Shown: positions 50,381-59,365, numbered from the stretch's first letter. The stretch: 64,000 nucleotides of DNA from an uncultured Oscillospiraceae bacterium (GCA_910579775.1 CAJTUE010000010.1:1-64000); one strand, 5' to 3'. A program made the numbers and translations. The notes: a model not told the origin generated them from the sequence alone.

Positions 50381-50517
50381 GTGTCACGTTCCCATTGGAC
50401 ACATTACGCCTCGGCTTCCCTCCGACTCTGGTCAAATCGCGTGGCCTTATGGCAACTTACCAATTTGACCGTCGCTCCAGTCCATCCGAGGCTATGTGTC
50501 TATGCTTGCGCTTCTAA
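50381..50517. repeat. Intergenic repeat, family B (copy 2)
   Basis: Starts TGTCACGTTCCCATTGGACAC and ends GTGTCTATGCTTGCGCTTCTAA (read in two parts). Same ends and a similar interior (GGCTTCCC, TGGTCAAAT, GGCC) as the copy at 25769-25902. Its end overlaps the last codons and stop of the CAP-domain gene. Confidence 0.65.
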
Positions 50518-52116
50518 GAATCGGTGGAGCAGCGCGGCGACCTGGGCACGGGAGGCAATGCGCTGGGGATGGAGCTTGCGCTCCTGATCCCCCTGGAGCA
50601 GACCCTGGTCTACCATCCAGTTGGTGCCCTCGGTGGCCCAGGAGGAGACGGAATTTCCGTCAGGCATTCCGGCCAGGTGGAAATTGTGGGCGGCGGAGGC
50701 GCCATAGCGGAGCTTGGCATAGTTGTAAAGCATGGTGGAAAGCTCCTCCAGGGTCAGGGCCTTGTGGGGGTCCAGGCCGTCGCTGATCCGGTTGGTCACC
50801 GCCCAGCGGTGGCCCTTAATGAACCAGGTTTCTTTCCCGGAAGGGGTGGTGTCCTCCCCGTCAAGCCGGGCCAAAACGGTCATGAGCATCACCCGGGTCA
50901 TGGAGCCGTCGGGATCGAAGCGGTCGCCGCCCACGCCGTTGAACAGATGGTTTTGCGCGGCGTAAGCGACGTCAGCGGCATACCAGGCGTCGGCGCTGAC
51001 GTCGGAAAAGCCTGTCCCCGTGGCGGGCTGAGCAGGCTGGGTGGGGTCGGTGGGCTTGACCGGCTCGGCGGATTCGCCGGGGACGAAGAAGTCTACCTCA
51101 TAGGAAAACCCGGCGTCCCGCCCCTCCGGGGTCCGCAGACCGTTGATGGTGACGGTGTACTTGCCGCGGTAGGCGGAGGTGTCCAACTGAGGGCGGAAGA
51201 TGATGCAGTTGGAGACCCCGTAGTTTCCGGTATCTACGGCCAGATAGGCCCCGGCGTCGGCGGCGGCATAGCTCCGGCTGCCCTCCAGGATCCAGGCTGT
51301 GGCGTCGTCACGGGTGAGGGTGACGGTCAGCTCCGACAGGGCAGGCACGGCGTATTTCTCCGGGTTCAGAGAAACGCTCCAGGCCTGGTCCTTTTGAAAC
51401 AGCGTGGCGGGGAAGGCCCCGGAGGCGGGCCAGGCAATAAAGTCGTAATCCCCCGTCTTGCCGCTGTGATCAAGGGCCCAGAGGGTGGCAAAGTGATAGG
51501 AGCGTCCGCCCGGGGTCTTGTCGCCGGGGGCGAAGCCGAGGCCGGTCTTGCCCATGTCGGGGCTCAGCACCCAGCGGCGGTGGCCCAGCATGGGGAGGTT
51601 CCCCCGGTCCGAGTCGTCCATGAAGGCGTCTACCGCCTGGGGCAGGGTGGCGTTGGCGCCCATATAGAGATTGGAGCTGGAGGTGGCGTTCAGGCCCCGG
51701 CGGTAGAAGTCCTCGTCCATGTCCTCGGGCCGGTCCGGGTGGTGGGACAGGTCACCGTGGGCGGCCAGCAACACCGCGCCATACTGGGCACGCTGGGTGA
51801 GCTCCTGGTCCAGCGTCACAGGCTCCAGCCCTGCCAGACGGCGGATGAGAGTGAGACGGCCCAGGGCGGCTTGAAGGGCGGCCTCGGACACCTTCCCCTC
51901 CGCGTAGGGAGCCTTGGAGGATGGGGCGGTCACCAGGGCGTCTCCGGCAAAGCCCAGGGGATGCTCCTCCAGCAGCTGGGCGATCTGCTCCTTGGACAGC
52001 TTAGGCAGGGAGGCCAGTCCGCTGGACTTGAGGGGCAAGGAGGAGTTCACCCCCGCCGCCAGGGCAGGGGTGAGAAGAAGACAAATGGAGAGCAGAAGAC
52101 AGAGAAGGCGTTTCAC
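50500..52116 (-). CDS. Secreted CAP-domain protein with SLH repeats
   Basis: 538 residues. A signal peptide (LLCLLLSICLLLTPALAAG) precedes a CAP/SCP-like domain (ELTQRAQYGAVLLAAHGDLS, GHRRWVLSPDMGKTGLGFAP). A beta domain, a Pro/Thr linker (PVKPTDPTQPAQP) and about three SLH units for wall anchoring follow. Of two GTGs the second was chosen because AAAGGAG sits 8 bases before it. The last residues and the TAG stop lie inside an interspersed repeat. Likely a surface protein; the CAP role is unclear (possible protease or lipid binding). Confidence 0.82.
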   Translation of the reverse strand: MKRLLCLLLSICLLLTPALAAGVNSSLPLKSSGLASLPKLSKEQIAQLLEEHPLGFAGDALVTAPSSKAPYAEGKVSEAALQAALGRLTLIRRLAGLEPVTLDQELTQRAQYGAVLLAAHGDLSHHPDRPEDMDEDFYRRGLNATSSSNLYMGANATLPQAVDAFMDDSDRGNLPMLGHRRWVLSPDMGKTGLGFAPGDKTPGGRSYHFATLWALDHSGKTGDYDFIAWPASGAFPATLFQKDQAWSVSLNPEKYAVPALSELTVTLTRDDATAWILEGSRSYAAADAGAYLAVDTGNYGVSNCIIFRPQLDTSAYRGKYTVTINGLRTPEGRDAGFSYEVDFFVPGESAEPVKPTDPTQPAQPATGTGFSDVSADAWYAADVAYAAQNHLFNGVGGDRFDPDGSMTRVMLMTVLARLDGEDTTPSGKETWFIKGHRWAVTNRISDGLDPHKALTLEELSTMLYNYAKLRYGASAAHNFHLAGMPDGNSVSSWATEGTNWMVDQGLLQGDQERKLHPQRIASRAQVAALLHRFLEAQA

Positions 52117-52137
52117 AGGCGTCACTCCTTTGTACCG

Positions 52138-52203
52138 CCAAGACAGAAGGGACGGTTCTCCTGTCGGGTCCTATCCGACAGGAGAACCGTCCCTCGGTCT
52201 TGG
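52138..52203. repeat. Long perfect palindrome downstream of guaB
   Basis: A 19-bp perfect stem GGGACGGTTCTCCTGTCGG / CCGACAGGAGAACCGTCCC with a 7-base loop, extended by CCAAGAC/GTCTTGG arms. It has no T tract on either strand, so it may act as a hairpin stop without one, or be a palindromic mobile repeat. Confidence 0.7.
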
Positions 52204-52204
52204 C

Positions 52205-53671
52205 TTATTGCGATACGGTGTAGTTGGGGGCTTCTTTGGTGATATACACATCGTGGGGATGGGATTCCCGCAGACCGGCGGCGGTGATCTGGGTGAAGCG
52301 GGCCTTCTGGCGCAGCTCGTCAATGGTGGCGCAACCGCAGTAGCCCATGCCGGCCCGCAGGCCGCCCATGAGCTGGAAGATGGTGTCGGAGACCGTTCCC
52401 TTGTAGGGCACCCGGCCCTCCACGCCCTCGGGCACCAGCTTTTTGTTGTTCTGCTGGAAGTAGCGATCCTTGGAGCCCTGGCTCATGGCGGCCAGGGAGC
52501 CCATGCCGCGGTAAACCTTGAACTGGCGGCCCTGGTAGACCTCGGTGTCCCCGGGGGACTCCTCACAGCCCGCCAGCAGCGAACCCAGCATGACCACATT
52601 GCCGCCGGCGGCAATGGCCTTGGCCAGGTCGCCGGAGAACTTCACGCCTCCGTCGGCAATGATGGGCACATCATACTCGGCGGCCACCTTGGCGGCGTCG
52701 AAAATGGCGGTGATCTGAGGCACGCCGATGCCTGCCACCACCCGGGTGGTACAGATGGAGCCGGGGCCGATGCCGATCTTCACGCAGTCCGCCCCCGCCT
52801 CGATGAGAGCGCGGGTGCCCTCGGCGGTGGCTACGTTGCCTGCAATGACCTGCACGTCGGGATAGATGGCCTTGATGCGGCGCAGGCAGTCGAGGATGTT
52901 GTGGGAGTGACCGTGGGCGGAGTCCAGGCAAAGCACGTCTGCTCCCGCATCTACCAGCGCCTTCACCCGGTCCATCACGTCGGCGGTGACGCCGATAGCC
53001 GCGCCCACAAGCAGACGGCCCTTGGCATCCCGGGCAGAGTTGGGGTAGACCTGGGCCTTTTCGATGTCCTTAATGGTGATAAGTCCTTTGAGGCGGCCCT
53101 CGCCATCTACGATGGGGAGCTTTTCGATCTTGTGGCGGCGGAGGATCTCACGGGCCTCGTCCAGGGTGGTGCCCTCCTGGGCGGTGACCAGGTTCTCCTT
53201 GGTCATCACGTTGTCGATAAGCTGGGACATGTCCGTCTCAAACTTCATGTCCCGATTGGTGATGATGCCGATGAGCCTTCCGTTGTCGCAGATGGGCACG
53301 CCGGAGATGCGGTATTTGGCCATCAGCTCGTCCGCCTCGGCCAGAGTATGACCGGGAGCCAGCCAGAAGGGGTTGGTGATCACGCCGTTTTCACTGCGCT
53401 TGACCATGTCCACCTGCTCGGCCTGGGCGCCGATGGACATATTTTTGTGGATGATGCCGATGCCGCCCTCCCGCGCCACGGCGATGGCCATGCGGGATTC
53501 GGTCACCGTGTCCATGGCGGCGGACATCAGGGGGATGTTGAGGGTGATGCGCTTGGTGAGGCGTGTGCGCAGATCCACGTCCGCGGGAAGCACGTCACTC
53601 TCCGCGGGGATCAAGAGCACGTCGTCGAAGGTGAGGCCCTGCTTGCCGAACTTCTCTTCAAAATCTGCCAT
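52205..53671 (-). CDS. guaB: Inosine-5'-monophosphate dehydrogenase
   Basis: 488 residues. Oxidises IMP to XMP, the first step to GMP. The TIM barrel is split by a pair of CBS domains (about 95-205). The catalytic loop Cys is in GIGPGSICTTR and the flap has YRGMGSLAAM. Full length. ATG preceded by AAAGGAG. Monocistronic with its own promoter. Confidence 0.98.
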   Translation of the reverse strand: MADFEEKFGKQGLTFDDVLLIPAESDVLPADVDLRTRLTKRITLNIPLMSAAMDTVTESRMAIAVAREGGIGIIHKNMSIGAQAEQVDMVKRSENGVITNPFWLAPGHTLAEADELMAKYRISGVPICDNGRLIGIITNRDMKFETDMSQLIDNVMTKENLVTAQEGTTLDEAREILRRHKIEKLPIVDGEGRLKGLITIKDIEKAQVYPNSARDAKGRLLVGAAIGVTADVMDRVKALVDAGADVLCLDSAHGHSHNILDCLRRIKAIYPDVQVIAGNVATAEGTRALIEAGADCVKIGIGPGSICTTRVVAGIGVPQITAIFDAAKVAAEYDVPIIADGGVKFSGDLAKAIAAGGNVVMLGSLLAGCEESPGDTEVYQGRQFKVYRGMGSLAAMSQGSKDRYFQQNNKKLVPEGVEGRVPYKGTVSDTIFQLMGGLRAGMGYCGCATIDELRQKARFTQITAAGLRESHPHDVYITKEAPNYTVSQ

Positions 53672-53710
53672 GGCGATCTCTCCTTTATGTCAAATATGAA
53701 AATTTTATCT

Positions 53711-53739
53711 ATTTTAATCTGAATGGGGAAGGATGTCAA
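53711..53739 (-). promoter_or_regulatory. guaB promoter
   Basis: -35 TTGACA (53734-53739), 17-bp spacer, -10 TAAAAT (53711-53716), minus strand. No purine riboswitch is seen in the short leader. Confidence 0.82.
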
Positions 53740-53748
53740 GGGGAACTT

Positions 53749-54483
53749 TTACCCGCCCAGCCGCAGCAGTCCGGTAAAGCGGGCCTCTCCCCCGGCGTCC
53801 TCTCCGCTGACCAGACCCGTGCCGTCCTGCAAGCCGCCCCTGAGGGTCAGGACCTCCCCGGCGCGGCATTCCTTGAGGTAGTTGAGCTGCAGCTCGGTGA
53901 CGAAGGCCCGGCCGGGGGCGGCGTGGAGGGCCAGGGTGTCGCAGAGCAGATCGGCGTAGCGGGTGTTGTTCACGTGGCCGTTCACGTCCAGGTCACTGTA
54001 GTGGAGGGCACGGCGCTCCACCTCGGGCAGATCGGAGGGAAGCCGCAGGGCCCGCAGCCGGGTGGTCCGGTTCAGACTGCCCCCGTCGGTACCCTGGAGC
54101 TCGGGAAAGGCGGACATCCGGGCCAGGGCGCGGGTCTCCATGTCCGCCAGCACCCAGGCGGCCAGAGCCTGTCCCACCGGCCTTCCGTTCAAAATAAGGT
54201 CGGTGTCCCGGTACATCACCGCGCTGTCCCCGCCCCGGTGCCAGGTGTGGAGCTCCAGCGCGTCATGGACGCGCAGAGGACGCTCCAGGGTGAACTGCAC
54301 CCGGGCCAGCAGCCAGGTGTGGCGGTACTTCTCCATCATTCGGGGGGTGGCCCCGCCAAAGTTCTCGGCAGCCAGTCCGGCCACGTCCTGAAGGTAGCCC
54401 AGCACCGCGCTGGGGCGGCAGAGGTCAAAGCAGTCCAGATCCCGGGTGTCGATGTGGTAGGTGTGGCGGTAAGAGCAGGACAC
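53749..54483 (-). CDS. Acyl-ACP thioesterase
   Basis: 244 residues, double hot-dog fold. Hydrolyses acyl-ACP to free fatty acid. N-terminal YRHTYHIDTRDLDCFDLCRP and the C-terminal YSDLDVNGHVNNTRYADLLC (catalytic Asp/Asn/His) mark the bacterial FatA-like family. GTG start with AAGGGGG upstream. Its promoter may lie in the gap to spoVAD. Confidence 0.88.
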   Translation of the reverse strand: MSCSYRHTYHIDTRDLDCFDLCRPSAVLGYLQDVAGLAAENFGGATPRMMEKYRHTWLLARVQFTLERPLRVHDALELHTWHRGGDSAVMYRDTDLILNGRPVGQALAAWVLADMETRALARMSAFPELQGTDGGSLNRTTRLRALRLPSDLPEVERRALHYSDLDVNGHVNNTRYADLLCDTLALHAAPGRAFVTELQLNYLKECRAGEVLTLRGGLQDGTGLVSGEDAGGEARFTGLLRLGG

Positions 54484-54600
54484 GCAAACGCCCCCTTGTT
54501 GCAGTTTCCTACATTATACCGCCAACGCGCACAAAAGTCCAAGCACATAATTTCCAAATTTAGCGGGAAACTATGGCTACGAGATGGGAGTTGAGACAAA

Positions 54601-55608
54601 ATGGCAAAACGATTGGGGCGGCACACGGTGGCCCTGGAGAGCGGTGCGGTCATCGCCGCCCACGCCTGTGTGGGCGGTAAGAAGGAGGGGGAGGGGCCGC
54701 TGAAGCGGCACTTCGACTACCTCACCGCCGACGACACCTTTGGAGAGAAGACCTGGGAAAAGGCGGAGCAGCGGTGCCAGAAGCTGGCCACCAAGCTGGC
54801 GCTGGAAAAGTGGGGCAGAGAGCAGAGCGCGCTGGATTACCTGCTGGCGGGAGACCTTCTGAACCAGTGCATCTCCTCATCCTTTGCCGCCCGGGGCTCC
54901 GACGTGCCCTTTTTCGGGCTGTACGGGGCGTGCTCCACCATGGGAGAGAGCTTGTCCCTGGCGGCGCTGCTGTTGGAGTCGGGTGCGGCGGACGCGGTGG
55001 GGGCGGTCACCTCATCCCACTTTTGCACCGCCGAACGGCAGTACCGCACCCCCCTGGCCTATGGCGGACAGCGTACTCCCACCGCCCAGTGGACCGCCAC
55101 AGCGGCAGGCTGCTCCATCCTCGCCAAGGACGGAAGAGGGGTGAAGGTCACCCACGTGACCACGGGGTGCATCGTGGACAAGGGGATCACCGACGCCAAC
55201 AACATGGGGGCGGCCATGGCCCCTGCGGCGGCAGATACGCTGGTGGCCCACTTCAAGGAGACGGGGCGGGAGCCCAGCTATTATGACCTGGTGGTCACCG
55301 GCGACCTGGGCCAGCTGGGACGGGAGATCCTGCTGGAGCTGACAAAGGAGGACGGGGTGGACCTCTCCGGCGTCCACAACGACTGCGGCCTGCTGCTCTA
55401 TGACCGCACAGCCCAGGACGTCCACTGCGGCGCGTCGGGCTGTGGCTGCGCCGCCAGCGTTTTGAACGGCTACCTTCTGCGGCAGATGGAGGAGGGGGTC
55501 CTGCGGCGGGTGCTGTTCTGCCCCACCGGAGCCCTGCTGTCCCCCACGTCCTCCCAGCAGGGGGAGTCCATCCCGTCCATTGCCCACGCGGTGGCGTTGG
55601 AGGTGTGA
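54601..55608 (+). CDS. spoVAD: Stage V sporulation protein AD
   Basis: 335 residues of thiolase-like fold, without the catalytic set. SpoVAD binds dipicolinic acid during its uptake into spores and release at germination. Family marks: LLNQCISSSFAARGSDVPFF, GLYGACSTM and the C-terminal FCPTGALLSPTSSQQGESIP. Usually it follows spoVAC; here no spoVAC is upstream. AGATGGGAG lies before the ATG. Confidence 0.93.
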   Translation: MAKRLGRHTVALESGAVIAAHACVGGKKEGEGPLKRHFDYLTADDTFGEKTWEKAEQRCQKLATKLALEKWGREQSALDYLLAGDLLNQCISSSFAARGSDVPFFGLYGACSTMGESLSLAALLLESGAADAVGAVTSSHFCTAERQYRTPLAYGGQRTPTAQWTATAAGCSILAKDGRGVKVTHVTTGCIVDKGITDANNMGAAMAPAAADTLVAHFKETGREPSYYDLVVTGDLGQLGREILLELTKEDGVDLSGVHNDCGLLLYDRTAQDVHCGASGCGCAASVLNGYLLRQMEEGVLRRVLFCPTGALLSPTSSQQGESIPSIAHAVALEV

Positions 55609-55610
55609 AT

Positions 55611-55967
55611 ATGGAGTATTTAAAGGCATTTTTGTGCGGCGGTGTACTGTGCGTCATCGGCCAGCTTTTGATCGACAAGACCAAGCTCACCCCTGCCCGC
55701 ATTTTGACCGCCTATGTGGTCTCGGGGGTGTTTCTGACTGCCATCGGAGTATACCCAAAGCTGGTGGAGTGGTTCGGCTGCGGCGCCACCGTGCCCCTTA
55801 CCGGCTTCGGCTATTGCCTGGCCAAGGGGGTGGCCCGGGCGGTGGCGGAGGAGGGCTGGCTGGGGGTGCTCACCGGCCCCCTCACCGCCACGGCGGGAGG
55901 GATCGGCGCGGCTATCTTCTTCGCCCTGCTGGTGGCGCTGCTCTGCAAGCCCAAAAGCAAGTCATAA
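55611..55967 (+). CDS. spoVAE: Stage V sporulation protein AE
   Basis: 118 residues with about four transmembrane helices. The phrases FLCGGVLCVIGQLLIDKTKL and GFGYCLAKGVARAV are typical of SpoVAE, part of the dipicolinate channel. ATG with GGAGGTG overlapping the spoVAD stop region. It forms a two-gene operon with spoVAD and a terminator. Confidence 0.93.
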   Translation: MEYLKAFLCGGVLCVIGQLLIDKTKLTPARILTAYVVSGVFLTAIGVYPKLVEWFGCGATVPLTGFGYCLAKGVARAVAEEGWLGVLTGPLTATAGGIGAAIFFALLVALLCKPKSKS

Positions 55968-55973
55968 AATGAG

Positions 55974-56007
55974 CAAAGGGACGGCTCGTTTGAGCCGTCC
56001 CTTTTTG
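55974..56007 (+). terminator. Terminator after spoVAE
   Basis: AAAGGGACGGCTC / GAGCCGTCCCTTT with a GTTT loop and TTTTT. Confidence 0.88.
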
Positions 56008-56066
56008 GACGGAATGGCAGGACACCGGAGGGCGCCCGCGAGAGCGGGGACGCATCGGTCCGAGCA

Positions 56067-56546
56067 TTATAATGACGGTCTGCCAAGACCGTGCATAAAG
56101 CCGTTTAAGGCGGGCGACAAAACATCGGCGGCCACCACGGTGTTTTTGTAGATCAGCAGAGAGACCTGCACCCCCTGTTCGCCGGTGGGGTAGTTGAGGA
56201 TCTGGTAGGTATACCGCTTTACCGTTTTGCCGGCGTATTTAGCCAGATCGAAGCCCTGGCTGCGCTGAAGGGCTAAGTAGTCGTCGTACTCGCTGCCCAT
56301 CTCCTTGGGGATGAGCAGCTCCTCCACCGCCAGGGGCTCCTGATTTACCAGCCAGCCGTAGTCCTCCAGATAGGCCAGGCGGTCCTCGGCGGTGCGGACA
56401 CCCTTGGGGGAGATGACCTCCCCGGCGGCAGCGGTAGGGCCGCCCCCCAGGGCGGTGGTCACCAGCACCAGAGCGCAGACGAACACAGCCACGGCGCCCA
56501 TGGCGGCCAAGCGTCGGCGGGGAAGCTTGATGGCGCGGATCATCAT
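56067..56546 (-). CDS. DUF4830 membrane-anchored protein
   Basis: 159 residues. A basic start and transmembrane helix (RRRLAAMGAVAVFVCALVLV) precede an extracellular domain: LAYLEDYGWLVNQEPLAVEE, then LALQRSQGFDLAKYAGKTVK, RYTYQILNYP and ADVLSPALNGFMHGLG, the DUF4830 pattern. ATG after AAAGGAG. Monocistronic; found in many Clostridia with no known function. Convergent with spoVAE. Confidence 0.78.
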   Translation of the reverse strand: MMIRAIKLPRRRLAAMGAVAVFVCALVLVTTALGGGPTAAAGEVISPKGVRTAEDRLAYLEDYGWLVNQEPLAVEELLIPKEMGSEYDDYLALQRSQGFDLAKYAGKTVKRYTYQILNYPTGEQGVQVSLLIYKNTVVAADVLSPALNGFMHGLGRPSL

Positions 56547-56658
56547 AACAAAGTAGGCTCCTTTCTGTGGGGCGGATGGGAAAAGTCTCTGGAAAATGTG
56601 TATGAGGGTATGGTATACTATATGCGTGAAAAAAACGCTCAAAGGGGGTCGAGAGAGG

Positions 56659-57360
56659 ATGGAACGGCTGGACAAGCGTCTGTCAGCGGCGGGCTATTCC
56701 CGCAAGGAGGCTGCCGTCCTCATCCGGGCAGGGCGGGTGAAGGCGGACAGCGCGGTGGTCACCGTCCCAGAGACCAAGCTACCTGGCGCGGCGGTCCTTA
56801 CGGTGGACGGCGTCCCTCTCAGGGAGGGCTTTTTGTACATCATGCTCCACAAAAGTGCGGGGGTGGTCACCTCCACCGAGGACCCCTGGGAGCGGACGGT
56901 ACTGGACCTGCTGCCTGAGGAACTGCGCCGCCGGGGGGTGTTTCCGGTGGGGCGGCTGGACAAGGACGTGACCGGTCTGGTTCTGCTCACCGACGACGGC
57001 CCCCTGGGTCACCGCCTCACCTCTCCCCGGCATCATGTGGACAAGGTCTACCAGGTGACGGTGGACGGCGTATTGACCAAAGAGGACGAGGCGGCGCTGA
57101 CGGCGGGGCTGGTGCTGGGCGACGGCCTGCGGTGCCTGCCTGCCCGGTTGGAGCGGACCGGGCGGGGAAACGTGGCGCTACTTACCCTCCGGGAGGGGAA
57201 GTATCATCAGGTGAAGCGGATGATGGCATGCCTGGGCAAGCCGGTGACCGCCCTGAAGCGGCTTGCCATGGGACCGCTGACTCTGGACGAGAGGCTGAAG
57301 CCGGGAGAGTGGCGGCTCCTCACCAAGGAAGAGGTGGCAAAACTAACAAAAAATGCCTGA
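56659..57360 (+). CDS. RsuA-family rRNA pseudouridine synthase
   Basis: 233 residues. N-terminal S4 domain (MERLDKRLSAAGYSRKEAAV) and catalytic domain with the Asp in VGRLDKDVTGLVLLT and later EGKYHQVKRMMACLGKPV. It modifies a uridine in 16S rRNA (RsuA/RluB group; the exact site cannot be told). A possible -10 TATACT lies near 56615. ATG after AGAGAGG. Confidence 0.92.
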   Translation: MERLDKRLSAAGYSRKEAAVLIRAGRVKADSAVVTVPETKLPGAAVLTVDGVPLREGFLYIMLHKSAGVVTSTEDPWERTVLDLLPEELRRRGVFPVGRLDKDVTGLVLLTDDGPLGHRLTSPRHHVDKVYQVTVDGVLTKEDEAALTAGLVLGDGLRCLPARLERTGRGNVALLTLREGKYHQVKRMMACLGKPVTALKRLAMGPLTLDERLKPGEWRLLTKEEVAKLTKNA

Positions 57361-57404
57361 GAAAAGAAATTCGGCATTTTCCACAAAAATTTTGGCTTGA
57401 CCCC

Positions 57405-57433
57405 TTGTATTTGCGGGGCGAATCCAGTATAAT
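57405..57433 (+). promoter_or_regulatory. Promoter before the PucR-type regulator
   Basis: -35-like TTGTAT (57405-57410), 17-bp spacer, -10 TATAAT (57428-57433); 85 bp before the start. A CTCTCC/GGAGAG hairpin lies in the leader. Confidence 0.55.
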
Positions 57434-57518
57434 GGTGACAGTACCTTAAAATGGCCCCGTCTCTCCGACGCGGACGGGGGGAGAGACCCAGGAAAAATAG
57501 GAGAGGGTAGGTGTTTTT

Positions 57519-58610
57519 ATGTCCAGCCGGATCTTCCAAAGCGTGATCTCGCAGATGAAGGACTGCACCAAGCTGCCGTTGGGCGTGGTAGATGCAGAGG
57601 GGACGGTGGTGGCCTGCACGGAGCCTGCCCTGGTGGGTCAGCATTGGCCCCAGGTGGCGGACGCCATCAACCGCCATGAGGGGATGTATGTCGCGGTGGA
57701 CGGCAAGCTGTTCCGTCCTCTGGCGGGCCGCAGCAACCTCTACGATTTCGCCGCCTTTGTGGTGGGGGAGGGTGACGTGGCCCAGAGCTACTGCGCCCTG
57801 GCGGTGGTGGCTCTTAACGGAGCCAAGTCCTTCTATGAGGAAAAGCACGACAGGGCCTCCTTTGTGAAAAACATCATTACCGACAATATCATGCTCGGTG
57901 ACGTGTACCTCCGCGCCCGGGAGTTGCACTTTCCGCCTGAGGCGGTCTGGGGCGTTTTCCTGGCGCGGCCCACCGAGGAGAGCAACCCCGCGGTGCTGGA
58001 CGCCATCCAGGCGCTGTTCCCTGACCGCCAGAACGACTTTGTCCTCTCCATCACCGAGACGGACATCGCCATCGTCAAGATGCTGGAGCCGGGGGCAGAC
58101 ACCAAGACACTGTACGCCCTGGCCACCGAGATGCTGGAGCACGTGGAGGAGGAGTTTCACGTAAAGTGCGTCATCGGCATCGGCACCCTGGCCACCCATC
58201 TGCGGGACCTGGCCCGGGCCTATAAGGAGGCGGGGGTGGCCATTGAGGTGGGCAAGGTGTTCAACACCGAGATGTCCATCATCAACTACGAGAATTTGGG
58301 CATTGGGCGGCTCATCTATCAGCTGCCCACCACCCTGTGCGAAATGTTCCTCCAGGAGGTCTTCAAGAAGAACCCCATCGACTCCCTGGACCAGGAGACC
58401 TTGTTCACCATCAACAAGTTCTTCGAGAACAATCTGAATGTGTCCGAAACCGCCCGAAAGCTCTTCGTCCACCGCAACACCCTGGTGTACCGGCTGGAGA
58501 AGATCAAGAAGCTCACCGGCCTTGATCTGCGGGAGTTTGACGACGCCATCACCTTCAAGGTGGCGCTGATGGTCAAGAAATACTTGGTATCCAGAGGGAT
58601 CGACGGATAA
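57519..58610 (+). CDS. PucR/CdaR-type transcriptional regulator
   Basis: 363 residues. N-terminal sensory region, a middle GGDEF-like/CdaR domain (TDIAIVKMLEPGADTKTLYA, then KCVIGIGTLATHLRDLARAY) and a C-terminal PucR HTH_30 (KFFENNLNVSETARKLFVHR, then NTLVYRLEKIKKLTGLDL). AGGAGAGGG site before the ATG. It lies 14 bp before ftsE, and this pairing recurs in Clostridia, so it may be transcribed with ftsEX. The ligand is unknown. Confidence 0.85.
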   Translation: MSSRIFQSVISQMKDCTKLPLGVVDAEGTVVACTEPALVGQHWPQVADAINRHEGMYVAVDGKLFRPLAGRSNLYDFAAFVVGEGDVAQSYCALAVVALNGAKSFYEEKHDRASFVKNIITDNIMLGDVYLRARELHFPPEAVWGVFLARPTEESNPAVLDAIQALFPDRQNDFVLSITETDIAIVKMLEPGADTKTLYALATEMLEHVEEEFHVKCVIGIGTLATHLRDLARAYKEAGVAIEVGKVFNTEMSIINYENLGIGRLIYQLPTTLCEMFLQEVFKKNPIDSLDQETLFTINKFFENNLNVSETARKLFVHRNTLVYRLEKIKKLTGLDLREFDDAITFKVALMVKKYLVSRGIDG

Positions 58611-58624
58611 GCGGGGAGGCGCCC

Positions 58625-59365
58625 ATGGTACGGCTCATCGACGTGACCAAGATCTATGAAAACGGCAGCGAGGCCCTGCGCAATGTCTCTTTCCGCATTG
58701 ACGACGGGGAATTTGTATTTCTGGTGGGGCCCTCTGGCTCTGGGAAATCCACTGTGACCCGCCTGCTCACCGCAGAGATCGCTCCCACCGACGGCCGGGT
58801 GATCGTCAACGGCCACAACCTTAACAACATCAAGCCCTCCAAGGTGCCCTACCTGCGGCGTACCCTGGGGGTGGTGTTTCAGGATTTTCGCCTGATCAAG
58901 AAAAAGACGGCCTGGGAGAACCTGGCCTTTGCCATGCGGGTGGTGGGGTCCTCTCCCCGCTCCATCCGCAAGCGCATTCCCTATGTGCTGGAGCTGGTGG
59001 GACTGGAGGACAAGGCACGGGAGTTTCCCACCCAGATGTCCGGCGGAGAGCAGCAGCGCCTGGCCATCGCTCGGGCGTTGGTGAACAATCCACAAATGAT
59101 CATTGCCGACGAGCCGACAGGGAACCTAGACCCTGCCCGGAGCGTCGAAATTATGGAGCTTCTCTCTCTGATCAACGAGCTGGGCACCACCATGCTGGTG
59201 GTCACCCACGAGAAGGAGCTGGTAGACCGGCTGGGCAAGCGGGTCATCTCCATTGAGGGCGGACACATTTTAAGCGACGAACAAGGCGGATATTATCATT
59301 ATGAGCAACATAGACAACCAGATGGACAAGGAACAGGGCCAGACGACGCCGCAGACAAGGCGTGA
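58625..59365 (+). CDS. ftsE: Cell division ATP-binding protein FtsE
   Basis: 246 residues, ABC ATPase. Walker A GPSGSGKST, signature SGGEQQRLAIARAL, Walker B MIIADEPTGNLD and H-loop VTHEKEL. With FtsX it transmits a cytoplasmic signal to wall hydrolases at division. The last 20 residues (QHRQPDGQGTGPDD) are unlike FtsE and result from a 65-bp overlap with ftsX. AGGCGCCC precedes the ATG, a weak site. Confidence 0.95.
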   Translation: MVRLIDVTKIYENGSEALRNVSFRIDDGEFVFLVGPSGSGKSTVTRLLTAEIAPTDGRVIVNGHNLNNIKPSKVPYLRRTLGVVFQDFRLIKKKTAWENLAFAMRVVGSSPRSIRKRIPYVLELVGLEDKAREFPTQMSGGEQQRLAIARALVNNPQMIIADEPTGNLDPARSVEIMELLSLINELGTTMLVVTHEKELVDRLGKRVISIEGGHILSDEQGGYYHYEQHRQPDGQGTGPDDAADKA

